From Blastocladiella emersonii ATCC 22665 (taxonomy: Eukaryota > Blastocladiomycota > Blastocladiomycetes > Blastocladiales > Blastocladiaceae), in contig JANHCV010000012.1 of the NCBI GenBank assembly GCA_025594325.1, positions 682,001-746,000 on the forward strand: a stretch of 64,000 bases of DNA, read 5' to 3'. The stretch's first letter is position 1; each line of letters opens with the position of its first letter. Below the pieces are notes generated by a model. That model made no database searches. It saw only the letters and a program-made list of their open reading frames with translations, and had not been told where the DNA came from. The position numbers were made by a program, and so were the translations under genes. This document shows, in pieces, positions 44,514 through 56,984 of the stretch.

Positions 44514-47200
44514 ATGCGTGCTATAGTTGACCTTTGCTTTTCCCACCGCTGTCTTGACCAGAATCCTCTCGTTCGAGCTGCAGCCGAGTGAGCGGGAGGA
44601 GCGCACGCAACCACGCCTGCAACTCCGAGCGGTAGGACGCGATTGAGACAGAGAGCCGGGCCGCGAGCCTTGCCATGGAGCGAATATGCGGAAGTAGAGG
44701 TATAAGCGTGGCCGCGCGAGCTCGAGCCGAGCGATGTGGCATGTACCGACGAGATTTTGACGCCGCTGTCAGCCGAGGGTGGCAGAAGGTGCGCGGTCCG
44801 AACGGGAAACGCAAGACAGAGCTGCTGCTGTTCAGGCCGCGAAGTAGCTGGGCGAACGCTGGGTCGCCATGGAAGGTTTCCCCACGCGAGCGACCAGCTC
44901 AGCGAGGCCGTCACGGTCATTGAGCGATAGCTGCTGCAGCAAATGCACCGAGAATGGGCAGCCGGTGCAGATCTCGTTGAAGAGCGGGGGCAGCACGCTG
45001 GCGCACAGCAGGCTCGGGTCAGATCGCGCGGTACACGGTCCGGGCAACCGACTCCTGGGAGCTCGCGGCGGTCGTTGATGAGCATAAATGGTGCAAGCAG
45101 CGGGTTGCAAGTATCGGCGCGCGTTCATTCGATTCATCCGCGGCGGTCCAGTCGAGGCGAGAGAGTGGACCGGTCGAGACCTGGGTCGAGCCAGCCCACA
45201 TCGCCATAGCACGTCAAGGACGGCAACTCGACACATTGCAGCGACTCGAGGACAGGCGGAGACTCGGAGAGGAGCGGAGCAAGGGTGTTCGCGGCCGGGC
45301 GGCGCCACGCGCGCGTCCTTCTCCTGAGAGGCGTCCGCGCCGCGCGCCTTGAACAGCCGCCGCCCTCGAGTTGCTACTGCAACGCCGATCCTCGAACGTG
45401 AGAACATGGAGCAATATGGATGGCAAGCTGCATCGAACACCGTGGCGGCGACGCGTGAGAGCGGGGATGGCGGCCGAGGGTCCATCGCAGAGGACGCACG
45501 CAAGCGCGATTGGAGCGTGACGCTGCCAGTCTCGAGCGTCGAGATGAACAGAAGCGAAGCAGAGCTGTGGATGTAAGCGTGTGCTGTATATGAGGCCATG
45601 GAGTACTCGCGGCGTCGGCGTCGGCGCGGCGCGGAGGCCGCGGACGCTGCCCCTCTCGCGGCTGGATCGCCATCGAGTGCTGGACCACCCTCGTTCCTTG
45701 AATCGACCGTACAGTGATCTCTGCGTTTTGAGGTCCGAATCCTCACAGAGCTCGACCCGATGAATGGACGACCAGCGAGCGCCGTGAGCCGGGACACGGC
45801 ACACGAGCGACGGGCACACCAAGCGCCACGACCGCCGCAGCGGTGCTGAGACACCCGTTGCAGGCAGTCCTGCGTTGCTAGCGGGTCCATTTGATCCTAG
45901 GCGCGTTACGCGGCAGTGTGGATGCGAGAGAGGCCGCAGGGGAGCGTGAGAAGGGACGGATCGCAGCGTCACGCTGGACGTCACGGCGTGGCGCAGGAGA
46001 GAGTGTGGCGCAACGCGTTCGCCGCGGCGCAGCACTCGCGCTCCGCCGCACCGCGGGAGTGTGTGATCGAGCTAGTCGACGAGCGAAGCGACTTGGTGAA
46101 ACTCCTTGACCTGATTCTTGCGGAGACGCGGAGCGAAAACCGCGCCAACGTGATCCCACCTGAGAAATGTCTCGCAGCTGAGACGCGTCGCGCGCGCCAC
46201 TCGCTACGGCCGGCCGGTCGGCCTACAACGCGTCGCGTCGATAATTATCTCTCACCTCACTGACTCCATGATACCGTGCAACGTTATTTGCGACTCGACT
46301 TCGTCCTTCTGCGCGGCCCAGCAGTGAGCGCTCGCCGCATCCACATCGACACAATGAATACGTGCCGTTCCGCATCCGCCTGTGGCCGAGTCCACGCCGC
46401 TGCTCGCGCGTGCAAGTTCTCCGCATCGGCAACTGCTCTACAGCGCGAGACATGCGGCAAGTGTCGCGCAACCATTGAGACGCGGTACGACGCCGTATCC
46501 GCGCGAGGCACGGCGCCAGCCCCACTTGGTACGCTCACGGGGGATGCTTCCGGTCGCATCTCGAGCTAACCCGTGTCTCCACTCGTGTATTGACGGCCGT
46601 GACTGCGGCTCCGACGGCGCGTCGTGACTGTGGCCCCGCCCAGCTCGCTCGCGGGCGGTACGCTAAGCACGCGTCGCACAACGATCACTGACGCACGTCT
46701 TTTGAGTAGAGGCTGCCGCTCGGCAACACGTACCGTGGGCTTGCGTGTTCTGACGAGCACGACCGATCCGCGCGCGTGCGGCCCGCTGGCGAGCTCGCTC
46801 GTGTTCACCTTCCTCACGCACCGCCGCAAGGGCTACTGGTACGCGTGTTCGGGTCCGAGAACTTGACGCTGCAGAACGCGCACTTTCATCAAGTGCGACG
46901 GCTCGCCGGTCAGCGGTGCTTCCAAGCGCATGCAGCTCATGTACCTGGTCGGTCAAGCACCGTTCCCACCCGCTCGCTCGCCATGCAGTACCCAACGCGG
47001 CACATGTTCCCGGAAACCTCGCGCTTTCACTGGGCTCACACTCTCTGCGGTCAGCTCGTGTAGAGAACTCAGCGTGTGGCTGCGCCCTTCGTCTCTCTCC
47101 ATCGCTCCATGATCAGTCGGTACGTATTCGGCTGCTCGCACGCGGACTTCTGCGCACGTCGCATGTTGTCAACGCTAACCTGCGCGCCCGCCCACGTATG
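44514..47200. other. Gene-poor region with decayed minus-strand sequence
   Basis: No intact gene. On the minus strand, coding-like scraps occur in shifting frames (LLCASVLPPLFNEICTG, HLLQQLSLNDRDGLAEL near 45.0-44.85 kb; LHPQLCFASVHLDARDWQRH near 45.6-45.5 kb), in the style of an old F-box-like gene. On the plus strand near 46.8-47.06 kb, FGSENLTLQNAHF and KCDGSPVSGASKRMQLMY lie in different frames. I treat these as relics without assignable function. Confidence 0.4.
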
Positions 47201-47235
47201 CCGACCAGTTACCAAGACGCTGCCTTGACATCTCG

Positions 47236-50200
47236 CTCATCGCATCTTCGATCATGCTCGGCGGCGCCTTTGCCACATCCGGTACGCCAAGAACACGCTT
47301 TCGTGGCGACTGCTGACGCGACGCGAATCGAATCGTTCCAGAAATGCAACCGCGCTCCTCAAGTCAGCCGGTACGTGGCCATGGCCCAAGTCGCACTCCC
47401 CGGATACGCGTCGCCCGTCGGAGACCCGTACGCCGAGACGCAGGTCAAGCTCGACGTGGAGAGCGCTCCAGAAGTGCGACAACAGCGGCCCGGTGACGGT
47501 ACGCGCGTGTTTACAAGATCTGCCTAGCACGCTCGTAGCAGACTGATCTGGTCCGGCGGCTTTCGTGTAACAGCGACGACTTCAAGCTCGCACTTGGGCG
47601 TACTGGCCGCGGCGGCAGCGGCGGGCTCTTCCGCCACCATCAACTGCTCCTCGTGTTGCTCGCCCAGTTCTCGCAGCAAGGCCGCTTCCTCTCGACCCTT
47701 GCCTCAAGCAGAGCGACGATACGAGTTTTAATGGTCTCGTAGTGGTCGCCATGCCCTCATTGCTCACTCACAACGACCAACCGTGTAGTAACCGTTGCAC
47801 GGCTGCCTGCAGCGGGGGCCGCGCGCGCAAGTTCGAGGGACCGAGTCGCTCAATACTACGGCAGCACGCTACAACAACACCTCAAGTCGGCCGCGCTCAA
47901 TGCTCACGTTCAACGTACGGTATGGCGCTCGACGCTCGACCGACCGCGCAGCGCGGCGCGCAAGTCCAAGACGGCGGGCGGCGTACATTGCCCTGCAGGG
48001 ATGGTACGTGTCGTCGCTTCGTCGTCGGTCGCCACGAAAAGTATCACCAATGACCACTCACATCTTGCTGTCGCTGCTGCATTTCTTGTCCATAGCCTCG
48101 CCGTGACTCTCGATTCCGGCGACTCGTACTCCTCGGCAACGCACGACGACCCAAGAACCAGTACGCGCGCGTTCAACGCCAGCATCAGCGGTAGCATTGG
48201 GCGTGGGCCGGCTCGCGCTCATCGAGAAGCTCGACACGCACACACTGGTTCGAGGACTCGCTCGCTGGTCGAGATCGAGCGCGCTGCCATGATGGCCATG
48301 GTCGTGGTCATGATGACTCGCTCAAGCCACGGGTCGTCCAGCAAGGAGCAGCACCAGCAGTCCAAGCTGGCCATCGTCGTCGTCCATCCCCGAGACCGCG
48401 CGCACCGAGTTCAAGTCGACCAAACGTCAACTTACGGTATGCGCAATGTGCTCGCTGCCACCCACAGAATCGCGACTGACGCTTCGCTCGGAGCTAGGGC
48501 AAGTACGACACCACACGACTTTTCGACCGACCAGCGCTACACTTGCCGCTGCCGCCGACCTCACGTACTCGTCGCCCCCGTCGAGGCTCAACTTTCCCCT
48601 CCTCGACTACTTCAAGCGGCAGGGCGCCTCGGCGTCGGTCGTTCTGGAACTGCAACGGCCGCCGCCATCTCGGTCGTCAGCAGCGGTCCTCAGCCCAGCT
48701 GACTCAACACGGTACTCTCAACAACTGCGACTCGGCTTCTGCGAGTCGACTTCATCGACTTCCGCGACAACACACCACGCGCGCGTCGACCTCCAAGCTC
48801 CGGCCAGCCACGATACAACGCGCCGCGACGTGGACGACCAGCTCAAGTCGGCGGCGAGCGTCACACAGCGGGGTCGCAGGTCAACGTCAACCTGGGACGT
48901 GTCGCGCTGGATCTCTCACTCGTGCGAACATGGCCGATCACTCACTCACGCACCGCTCGCTCGCCCTGCGCTCTGCGCTAGAAGCCCATTGTGTGAGCCT
49001 TGACCAAGTACTTGCGCGTCTCTCTCTTGCAAGCGCTTCCGCTGCCGTCATGTCCATGGCCATTGCGTGTGCGCGCATCATCGTGATTCCGCCTCGCGCT
49101 AGCGCGTCAAGTCGATCCAGGTCAGCATCATCGCGCACCGCCGACGTTGCCGTGTGCGCGTCCGCCGCCGCTGCACCAGTGGACAGTGCTACCGCTACTA
49201 CTGCGGAGGCACGCTCCGGATCCTTTGCCACCGCGTCGTTGCCGGAAACTGACGCGTCGTTCGAATGTAGAGGACTGAAATCTCCCGAACGGAACACGGC
49301 CAGACGAGGTCCGTCGGAGCGTGACAACAGCAGCGACGACTACTCCAACGACTACTACGGCACGCACCCGAGCGAGCATCCCGCCTGCGAGCTCAAGAGC
49401 TACTGTTCGCGGCCTTCGACAACCTCGGGTTCGCTTCGCGCAGCGGCGACGGCCAAGAACTGCACGATCGAGATCAGCGTGAACGATGACGGGCTGCACG
49501 GCGAGTTCACGATCCATGAGCCGACGACCCAAGGCACCGACGAGTCGACCGACACTCAGCAACAGCACTCGAGCAGCAGACCTGGAACGTGGCGCCCTCT
49601 TCTTCCGATCGCGTCCGTCCGCCGAGTCCGTGATCGCTGACATCTGTTCTCCGCGACCAGTAGTTGATGGAAGTCGCGCTACTTCTCCTCCTCGCTCGCA
49701 TCGACCCGACTCGTGTTTACGCGCGCGCTGTACCGCTTAACAACGAGCTACCGCGTCGTTGATCTCTCGCTCGCGGCCAGCTGCTCGCCTCGTACTCGTA
49801 CACGGACGGCCTCGGCTGCATCTCCACCACCGCTCCGAGTCATGTACGCGCCGACCGAGACGAGCGAGGTCAAGCTCAAGGAGAACCGCGGCCGCGGGCG
49901 GACCACACCGCAACTCGATGATATCGGTACGCGTGGCCGAGACGAGACGGGACCATCCGCACGGCGGCTCATACTGACCGAGCCGCGCGACTGCATCCAC
50001 CGTGTAGCCGACTCGACCGGCTTCGAGTCCTTCTTCCTCCGCGCGCCCGTACTCGCCTCCATCTTCGACTCTGCCGCCGCGACCAGCGGTGCTGCGCGAC
50101 AATCACGGCTCGATTCCGTGATGGTACGCTCCATCTATTCCGCGTGTAGTGGTAGCTGCGAATACGGCGGACTGACGCGCGCGAACTTGGTTCCTCCGAG

Positions 50201-51345
50201 TAGGCGCTGCACGCTCAACAAGGTTTGTCGATCGATCGTATCGCCACCGTCGCTCCTCCTCTCTTCCTCAAGCGTGTCCGGATCATCTTCCTCGTGGTCG
50301 CCCATCTGCTGCTTCGGCAACCTCGACGCCCTCGCCACGCATTCGCGTTCGCCATCGTCCAGCCCAGCAGCACGTGTCCGTGGCCTCGCGCCGTGGCCAT
50401 GGCCGCGGAGGGCATCGACTATGGCTCATGACCCGCGCGCGACATGATTGGGCTCGGAGCGCGCGACACGAACCAACGACTCTCATCCTCGAGCTACGCA
50501 CCCGCACGCTCGAGTCCAAGTCGTTGTCGTGGTCGTGTCGGCGGCGGCGCAGCAGGTCGTCGTCCATCATGGAACGTGTTTTCCTGGGCCGCCGCAACTC
50601 CCGCTCATTAGCTGATGATCGATCACTCACGCCTCGCTCGCCCGCTGCGCTGCACTAGTAGAGCTGACTCCTGGTCCATCGTGCTTCGAGTCGAAACGGC
50701 GGCAATCCGGCGACGACGACCGCCCGCTTCGCGAGCAGCATCAACGACGCCGGTGGTCAACAAGGCTGCGATGCGCGCGTCAAGCTCTTCTTCCTCCACA
50801 CGTCGGCCTGCCTCCGCTACTCGATAGCAAGCTTGCCGCGCAGCACGGCGACCAAGGCTCAGGTGGCGAGCGATACTTTGGTGGGAGGGTACGCGACAAG
50901 CCGCTCCCTCGCTCGATGACTTGCCACGGATGCTGACAGCTCGCCCGAGTCTAGTGAGATTCGACGACATGAGGCCGCGGCACGCGACGACCGGCCGACG
51001 CGCGCTTCGTTCTGCGGCCGCGAGCGACGTTGGCGGCTACGTCTTCTTCTTCCGCTCCGAGCTGGGCTCGGCGGCGCGTCGCGGTTCGGCGGGTCAAGGT
51101 CAAGGGGTCTCGCTCTTCTCCTGGGCGACCTCGACTTTGCTGCGGCCAAGAACTCGATTGTGGCGGTGGTGCGGAACGGGCGCTTCCACGGCGCGCCGCC
51201 CGCGACGATCAACCTCCTGTTCATGCTCTTCGAGTTTCACGAACCCGCAACATCAGCAGCGCTAACTCGTGACGCGCGTATCGAGTACCCGGTCTGCAGG
51301 CGAAGCGAGCGACTGGGATCCACGCGGTACGTCGATGACCATTGA
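47236..51345. repeat. Large decayed tandem duplication, unit 1
   Basis: Long stretches recur about 4.2 kb downstream, for example AAGTTCGAGGGACCGAGTCG at 47,831 and 52,041, the CTCAACTTTCCCCT and TACTTCAAGCGGCAGGGCGC region at 48,588 and 52,835, and ACTAGTAGAGCTG at 50,655 and 54,129. Coding-like pieces occur on both strands in changing frames. The minus strand at 47,695-47,525 reads REEAALLRELGEQHEEQ and CELEVVAVTRKPP; the plus strand near 48.58 kb reads RLNFPLLDYFKRQGAS. No complete gene can be built. GC stays high throughout. Confidence 0.55.
51121..51255 (+). pseudogene. Possible polycystin (PKD2/TRPP-like) fragment
   Basis: The frame reads LGDLDFAAAKNSIVAVVRN, then GRFHGAPPATINLLFMLFEF and HEPATS. 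The end resembles the conserved polycystin-domain edge before the pore region of PKD2 (NxNLF...L-x-EFPATGG). No transmembrane or pore segment is found nearby, so this is at best an isolated fragment. The equivalent part of unit 2 is missing. Confidence 0.28.
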
Positions 51346-51474
51346 TCGCCGCCCACTCGCCCACGAGATGACTGACTTCAATGCGCGCCCAAACGTAGTC
51401 CCGAGTCAGCAACAGTAGCAACTGCGGCGTTGACGGAACGCGACTCGACCATCCGCGCGACTCATCTCGCTCCT

Positions 51475-54400
51475 CGCGTCCTCGATCATGTTCGGCGGCA
51501 CTTTTGCTACATCTGGTACGAAAAGGGCACGCTTCGTGGCATCTGCTGACGCGACGCGACGCGCGCATCGTTCCAGGCAGGCATCCACGCTCCTCCTCCT
51601 CAACGTCAGGCGCTGTCATCGAAACGCGTCGCCGTCGTTGATCGATGCGTCAAGATGCAGGTCAAGCTCGAACCGGATCGCGTCGATCCCGATGCGGCAG
51701 CAACGACTCGGTGACGGTACGCGCGTTTTCACGGCAGCCATCGCTCGGCTTGTCACTGACCTGGGTCGGCGGCTTCCGCGTAGCAGCGACGACTTCAAGC
51801 TCGCATTCGGGCGTGCTGGCTGCGGCGATGACGGGCTGTCGCGCGGCCATGTGCCTTTCCTCGTGTTTCTCGCCCAGTTCTCGCAGCAAGGCCGCTTCCT
51901 CTCGACGTTTGCCTCTCAAGCAGAGCGACGGTACGAGTTTTCATAGTCTCGTAGTGACCGCCACGCACTCGTCGCTTACCCACGTCCGATCCTGTAGCAA
52001 CCGTTGCGCGGCTGCCCGCGGCGGGGGTTGTGCGCGCAAGTTCGAGGGACCGAGTCGCTCGACTACTACGGCAGCACGCTACAACGACGCCTCAAGTCGG
52101 CCGCGCTCGACGCTCACGTTCAACATACGGCATGACGCTCGACGCTCGACGCTCTACCGACCGTGCGGCGGTGCGGCGCGAGTCCAAGTTGGCGGGCGGG
52201 CGGCGTACATCGCCCTGCATGGATGGTACGCGTGTCGATTCGCGTCGGTCGCCACGTAAGTATGAACGATGATCACTCACCTCATTCTGTTGCTGTATTT
52301 CTCCAGATCCTCGCCGTGTTCCGCGATCGAGGCGCTGGCGCTCCTCGGCGACAACACACCACGACCGGGAACCAGCACGTGCGCGTTCAAGGGCAGCGGC
52401 AGCATTGGGCGTGGCGTGGGCCAGCTCTCGCTCATCTTCAAGAATCTCGCGCTCACCGAGAAGCTCGACGCAAACCCGCTCGAGAGCTCACTCGCTGTTC
52501 GAGATCGAGCGCGCGGCCATGGCCATGGCCATGGTCGTGGTCATGAAGACTCGCTTGGGCCGCGGGTCGTCCAGCAAGGAGCAGCAGTCCAAGATGGCCA
52601 TCGTCGTCGTCCATCCCCGAGACCACGCGCACCGAGTTCAAGCCGAGTCGAGGGGTAGCGTATGGTACGCGCAAAGCGCTTGCTGCCACCCACAGAATCG
52701 TGACTGACGCGTCGCTCATGGCTAGGGCGAGTACGACGCTACGACTTCTCGACCGACCGATACTACGCGCGGCGCCGGGTCGAGCTGGGTCGAGCCGGGC
52801 TGAGCCTCACGTACTCGTCGCCGTCGTCGAAGCTCAACTTCCCCCTCTGCGACTACTTCAAGCGGCAGGGCGCCCCGACGTCGGTCGTTCCAGAAATGCA
52901 ACGGCCGCCGCCGCAACCATGTCGATCCTCGACCACGGTCCATGGGCAAACTCATACTCAACACGGTGCTATCAACAACTGCGACTCGGCTTCTGCGAGT
53001 CGACTTCATCGACTTCATCGACTTTCGCGACAGAAACACACGCGCGTCGACCACCAAGCTCCGGCCAGCCACAACACGACGCGCCGCGACGCGAATGACC
53101 AGCTCAAGTCGGCGGCGAGCGTCACGCGGCGGGGTCGCTGGTCAACGTCGACCTGGGACGTGTCGCGCTGGATCTCTCACTCGTGCGAACATGACCGATC
53201 ACTCACACACTGCTCGCTCGCCCTGCGCTTTGCGCTAGAAGTTCATCGTGTGGGCCTCGACCAAGTACTCGCGCGCGACAGCCTGACCGACCACTCTCTC
53301 GCGTCGAATGCTTCCGGTGCCGCCGCCATGTCCATGGCCCATTGCGTGCGTCCGCGTCATCGTGATCCTGCCTCGCGCCAGCGCTCCAGGTTGATCCAGG
53401 TCAACGTCATCCGCGCCCCACCAGCATTGCCATGTTCACGTCCGCTGCCGCCGCTGCGCCAGTGGGCGGTGGTACTACCACTCCGAAGGTACGCTATGGA
53501 TCTCCTGTCGCCGCGTCGTCACGGGAAACTGACGCGTCGCTCGAGCCTAGAGGGCTGGAATCTCCCGAACGGAGCACGGCCGGGGCTCCGTCGGCGCGCA
53601 ACGATGACAGCTACGACTACTCCAACACCTGCGGCATGCACTCGGGCACGCATCTCGGGTACGAGATCAAGATCCGCAACTCGTCGCCGTCAGCAAGCTC
53701 GGCTTCGTGCAGCAGCGGCGGTGGCCCAGAACTGGACGATCAAGGACGAATGAGAACGGAACTAACTGCGAGCTCATTACGATCCATCAGACGACGATAT
53801 ACGGCATCAACGAGTCCACCAACACTCAGCAGCACTCGAGCGGCAGGCCTGGAACGTGTCCCTTTCTTCTTTCCCTCCATCAACACCCGTGCGCAAGTCC
53901 GTCATCTCTGACATGTGTTTCCCGCGACTGGTAGATGGAAGCTGTGCTACTTCTTCGCGCTCGCATTGATCCGGCTCGTGGTTGCGCGCTGTGCCACGTC
54001 ACGACAATCTACCGCGTCGTCGCTCGCTCGCGGCCAGCTGCTCGCCTCGTACCTCCTGCTCGGTCGCGGCGACCCCACCCACTCATCGGCTGATGGTCAC
54101 TCACGCCTTGCTCGCTCGCTGTGCTGAACTAGTAGAGCTGGCGCCCGGTCCACCGTGCTTTGGGCCGAAAGGGTGGTCAGCAGTCCGACGATGATCATCC
54201 GTTTCTCGAGCATTGTATTGACGCCGTGATCAATAAGAATGGCGACGCGCGCGTCAAGCTCCTCTCCCTCCACGTCGATCTGCTTCCACTTCACTTCTCG
54301 CCAGCAAGCTAGCTTGCCGCGCAGGACGGCGACCAAGGTCCGGGTGACGGGCGATAATTTGGTGGGTGGGTACGCGACAAGCCGTTCACTCGCTCGATTA

Positions 54401-54800
54401 CTTGCCACGGATACTGACGGTTCGCCCGGGTCTAGTGAGATTCGACGAAACGAGGCCGTGGCGCGCGACGATCGGCCGGCGCGCTTCTTTCTGCTGCCGC
54501 GAGCAAGGCGAGCTGCTTTGACTGCAAATCACTCCACTCCAAGATGGGCTCAGCGGCGCGTCGCGTCGCGGCTCGGCGAGGCAAGGTCAAGGCTCTCGCT
54601 CTGGCGTGGGCCAGCTCTCGCACATTACAGAGCTCGACACTCGCGCAGGGACTCGCTCGCTGATCGGAATTCAGCGCTGGGCCACGGCCATGGCCATGGT
54701 GACTCGGGCCGCGGGTCGTCCAGCAAAAAGCAGCAGCAGCAGTCCAAGCGGACTATCGTCGTCCATCGCCGAGACCACTCCACACTTCCGATTTGGCCCT
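51475..54800. repeat. Large decayed tandem duplication, unit 2 and start of unit 3
   Basis: Second copy of the 47.2-51.3 kb unit, in the same orientation but shorter: the part equivalent to about 49.8-50.6 kb is absent. The minus-strand segment REEAALLRELGEKHEE/CELEVVAATRKPP at 51,915-51,745 matches unit 1. At 54,605 the sequence GCGTGGGCCAGCTCTCGC jumps back to match 52,405, which begins a third, truncated unit that ends near 54.8 kb. Confidence 0.55.
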
Positions 54801-55492
54801 TGACTATGGATTACCGCGACTCGGCACACCACCGAGAGTTCACCTGCTACTTTCTATGGCTTCCAAAGCGCTCGCTCAACGATCAAATCGAGTTCGCTTT
54901 CGCTAGTTTTATTGCTTCCTCTCGTATTTTTGCCCGGTAGTACTCGCAAGCTTGGTCGCCGAGTCCTTGCTTTTCCCGCTCAGTCGGAGTTGGAACGTTG
55001 CGCTGCTCATGTTCATGCTCTACGCGGCAACCCGCGCATCCCCAAGTTTTTCTCATCAGTGGTAGGCTCTGAGCCAAGACCCAACAACAAGCTTCCATAT
55101 TGATTATTCGGCATCACTTGTCATAAACTCAGCGGGCACAGGTGCTATGCCCGCGCTCTTCGTCAGCAGTTGAACAAGCTGACGCCGCGAGTAAAGCAAA
55201 ATGATAGGTAACCCGTCGTAAGACGCTAGATATCATTGATTTTTTTTTCTTCAACCATATTGTATTCTTCGCTGAATTAAACACTTGTGGTGCACGGAGC
55301 GTGCAACGCGTGACGCGCTGCGCCACAGCTGCGCCACAGCGTGACCACGGCGAGCTCTGAGTGGTCGCGGTCCGCACTGCTCATCTTCGCGTCTCGCATG
55401 TCTCGCAATGCGCCTACGGCTCCGTCAGTCGGTCCTGTGCCCCTTCATTTGCACTCGCGGAGTCCTCGCCGCATGCGTGTCACCTCCGATCG
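54801..55492. other. Intergenic region upstream of the Q/A-rich gene
   Basis: No gene is supported. It includes a T-rich patch (TTGATTTTTTTTTCTTC near 55,240) and a direct repeat of GCGCCACAG (55,320-55,340). The downstream end leads into a TATA box. Confidence 0.5.
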
Positions 55493-55498
55493 TATAAA
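55493..55498 (+). promoter_or_regulatory. TATA box of the Q/A-rich protein gene
   Basis: GTATAAATCC lies 91 bp before the start codon and is followed by a pyrimidine-rich leader (GTTCCCCGCTCTCCCCGCC). It is one of only a few clear TATA boxes in the window. Confidence 0.6.
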
Positions 55499-55583
55499 TC
55501 CGGGCCGTTCCCCGCTCTCCCCGCCGCTTGCACAACACGCTTGCATACTTTGCTCACGTATCCGACAACCCTACTATCAAAGA

Positions 55584-56819
55584 ATGGGTCGCACTCAGCT
55601 CCACTCTGCCCAGCGCCAGGCCGTGCACCAGCACCAGGCCCAGACCGCCAACACCAAGTCCGCCATCGCGAACAACAACAACGCGCCCGCTGCGAAGCAG
55701 CAGCAGCAGCAGCAGCAGGCTCGTGTCCAGTCGCCGCAGCTCAAGCAGGCTGCCCCCGCCGCCGCCGCTCAGCAGCAGAAGCAGGCCCCGCAGCAGGCCC
55801 GCGCGCAGTCGGCTCAGCCCAAGCAGCAGCAGGCCGCTGCGTCCGTTGCTCCTCAGCAGCAGCTTAAGGCCGCGGCTCCCGCGAAGCAGCAGCAGACTCG
55901 CGCTCAGTCGCCCCAGCTCAAGCAGCAGCAGGCCTCGATCGCCGCTGCTCCCCAGATGCCGCAGCAGCAGCAGCAGCTCCAGGCCCGCACCCAGACGGCG
56001 GCCGCCGCGCAGGTCTACCGCACCACGCCCATGTGCGAGCATCCCGATGACGCGTTCCTCTCGGGCGCGTGGATGTTTGACGAGGCCCGCGTCCCTCAGT
56101 GGATGGCGCCGCAGCTGCCCAAGGCCCAGCAGCAGCAGGCCCGCGCCGCTCAGCCCACCGCCGCCGCTCGCGCTCAGTCGCCTCAGCAGCAGCAGCATTA
56201 CCTCAAGCAGGCGGCCCCCGCTGCCGCCACGCCCGTGAAGCAGCAGGCGGCCGCTCGCGCGCAGCCTCAGCAGGTCCAGCTCCCGCGCAACGCCGCTGCT
56301 GTGATCCCCGTCGGCGCGGTCCGCGCCAAGAACGCGTCGGCCGACGACGCCTTCTTCTCGGGCTCGTGGCTCTTTGACTCGTCCGCCGCGCCGCAGTGGC
56401 TCCAGTCGCAGCTGCCCGCGCCCAAGGCCCAGCAGGCGCAGGCTCAGGCTCAGCCTCAGCCTCAGCAGCAGCAGCTCAAGCAGCAGGCCCCCGCTCCTCG
56501 CGCGCAGTCGGCCCAGATTAAGCAAGCTGCCGCCCCGACTCAGCAGCAGCAGGCGCGCGCTCAGTTGCCTCAGCTGAAGCAGGCAGCGCCCGCTCAGCAG
56601 GCTGCCGCCGCTCCCCGCGCGCAGTCGGCCCAGCTCAAGCAGGTCGCTCCTCAGCAGCAGCAGACCCGCGCTCAGTCGCCGCAGCTCAAGCAAGCGCAGC
56701 AGCTTCAGAAGCCCCAGCAGCAGCAGCTCCAAGTCCAGGCCCAGGCCCAGAAGCAGCAGAAACAGCAGCAGGACCAGCGCCGCCCGCAGTCGCCGACCCG
56801 CGGCAACAAGCGCGCCTAG
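55584..56819 (+). CDS. Gln/Ala-rich repeat protein with two DDAF-W-FD modules
   Basis: Single exon of 411 residues, starting at the first Met after the TATA box. About half the residues are Gln or Ala. A 9-10-residue unit of the form RAQSPQLKQ recurs at least eight times with small changes. Two copies of a ~26-residue module stand out: DDAFLSGAWMFDEARVPQWM with QLPK, near residues 150-180, and DDAFFSGSWLFDSSAAPQWL with QLPAPK, near 252-280. Such order in a disordered protein suggests short linear motifs binding a partner, but I recognise none. CAG/CAA runs (seven CAG near 55,700) make it a candidate for repeat-length variation. Confidence 0.75.
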   Translation: MGRTQLHSAQRQAVHQHQAQTANTKSAIANNNNAPAAKQQQQQQQARVQSPQLKQAAPAAAAQQQKQAPQQARAQSAQPKQQQAAASVAPQQQLKAAAPAKQQQTRAQSPQLKQQQASIAAAPQMPQQQQQLQARTQTAAAAQVYRTTPMCEHPDDAFLSGAWMFDEARVPQWMAPQLPKAQQQQARAAQPTAAARAQSPQQQQHYLKQAAPAAATPVKQQAAARAQPQQVQLPRNAAAVIPVGAVRAKNASADDAFFSGSWLFDSSAAPQWLQSQLPAPKAQQAQAQAQPQPQQQQLKQQAPAPRAQSAQIKQAAAPTQQQQARAQLPQLKQAAPAQQAAAAPRAQSAQLKQVAPQQQQTRAQSPQLKQAQQLQKPQQQQLQVQAQAQKQQKQQQDQRRPQSPTRGNKRA

Positions 56820-56984
56820 CGGCCTCGACCCATAACGATACCCTTGACGTGCATCGCGAGGAGCGAAATCGGCTCTCCATAATGATTGTCCGATCAATAA
56901 ATGCTTTCTCTAACCTTTCACGTATCGGAGAATCGGTGGACGCGTTGCGATATCATGTGGCGGCCAAGTGACGCGGCGGAGACA
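56820..56984. terminator. 3' flank of the Q/A-rich gene
   Basis: An AATAAA-like signal (CAATAAATGC near 56,895) follows the stop by about 75 bp and is a likely polyadenylation signal. Confidence 0.45.

Noticed and set aside
42729-44606. 625-codon minus-strand open frame
   Set aside because: Antisense of the second exon of the DUF4470-like gene, with no domain.
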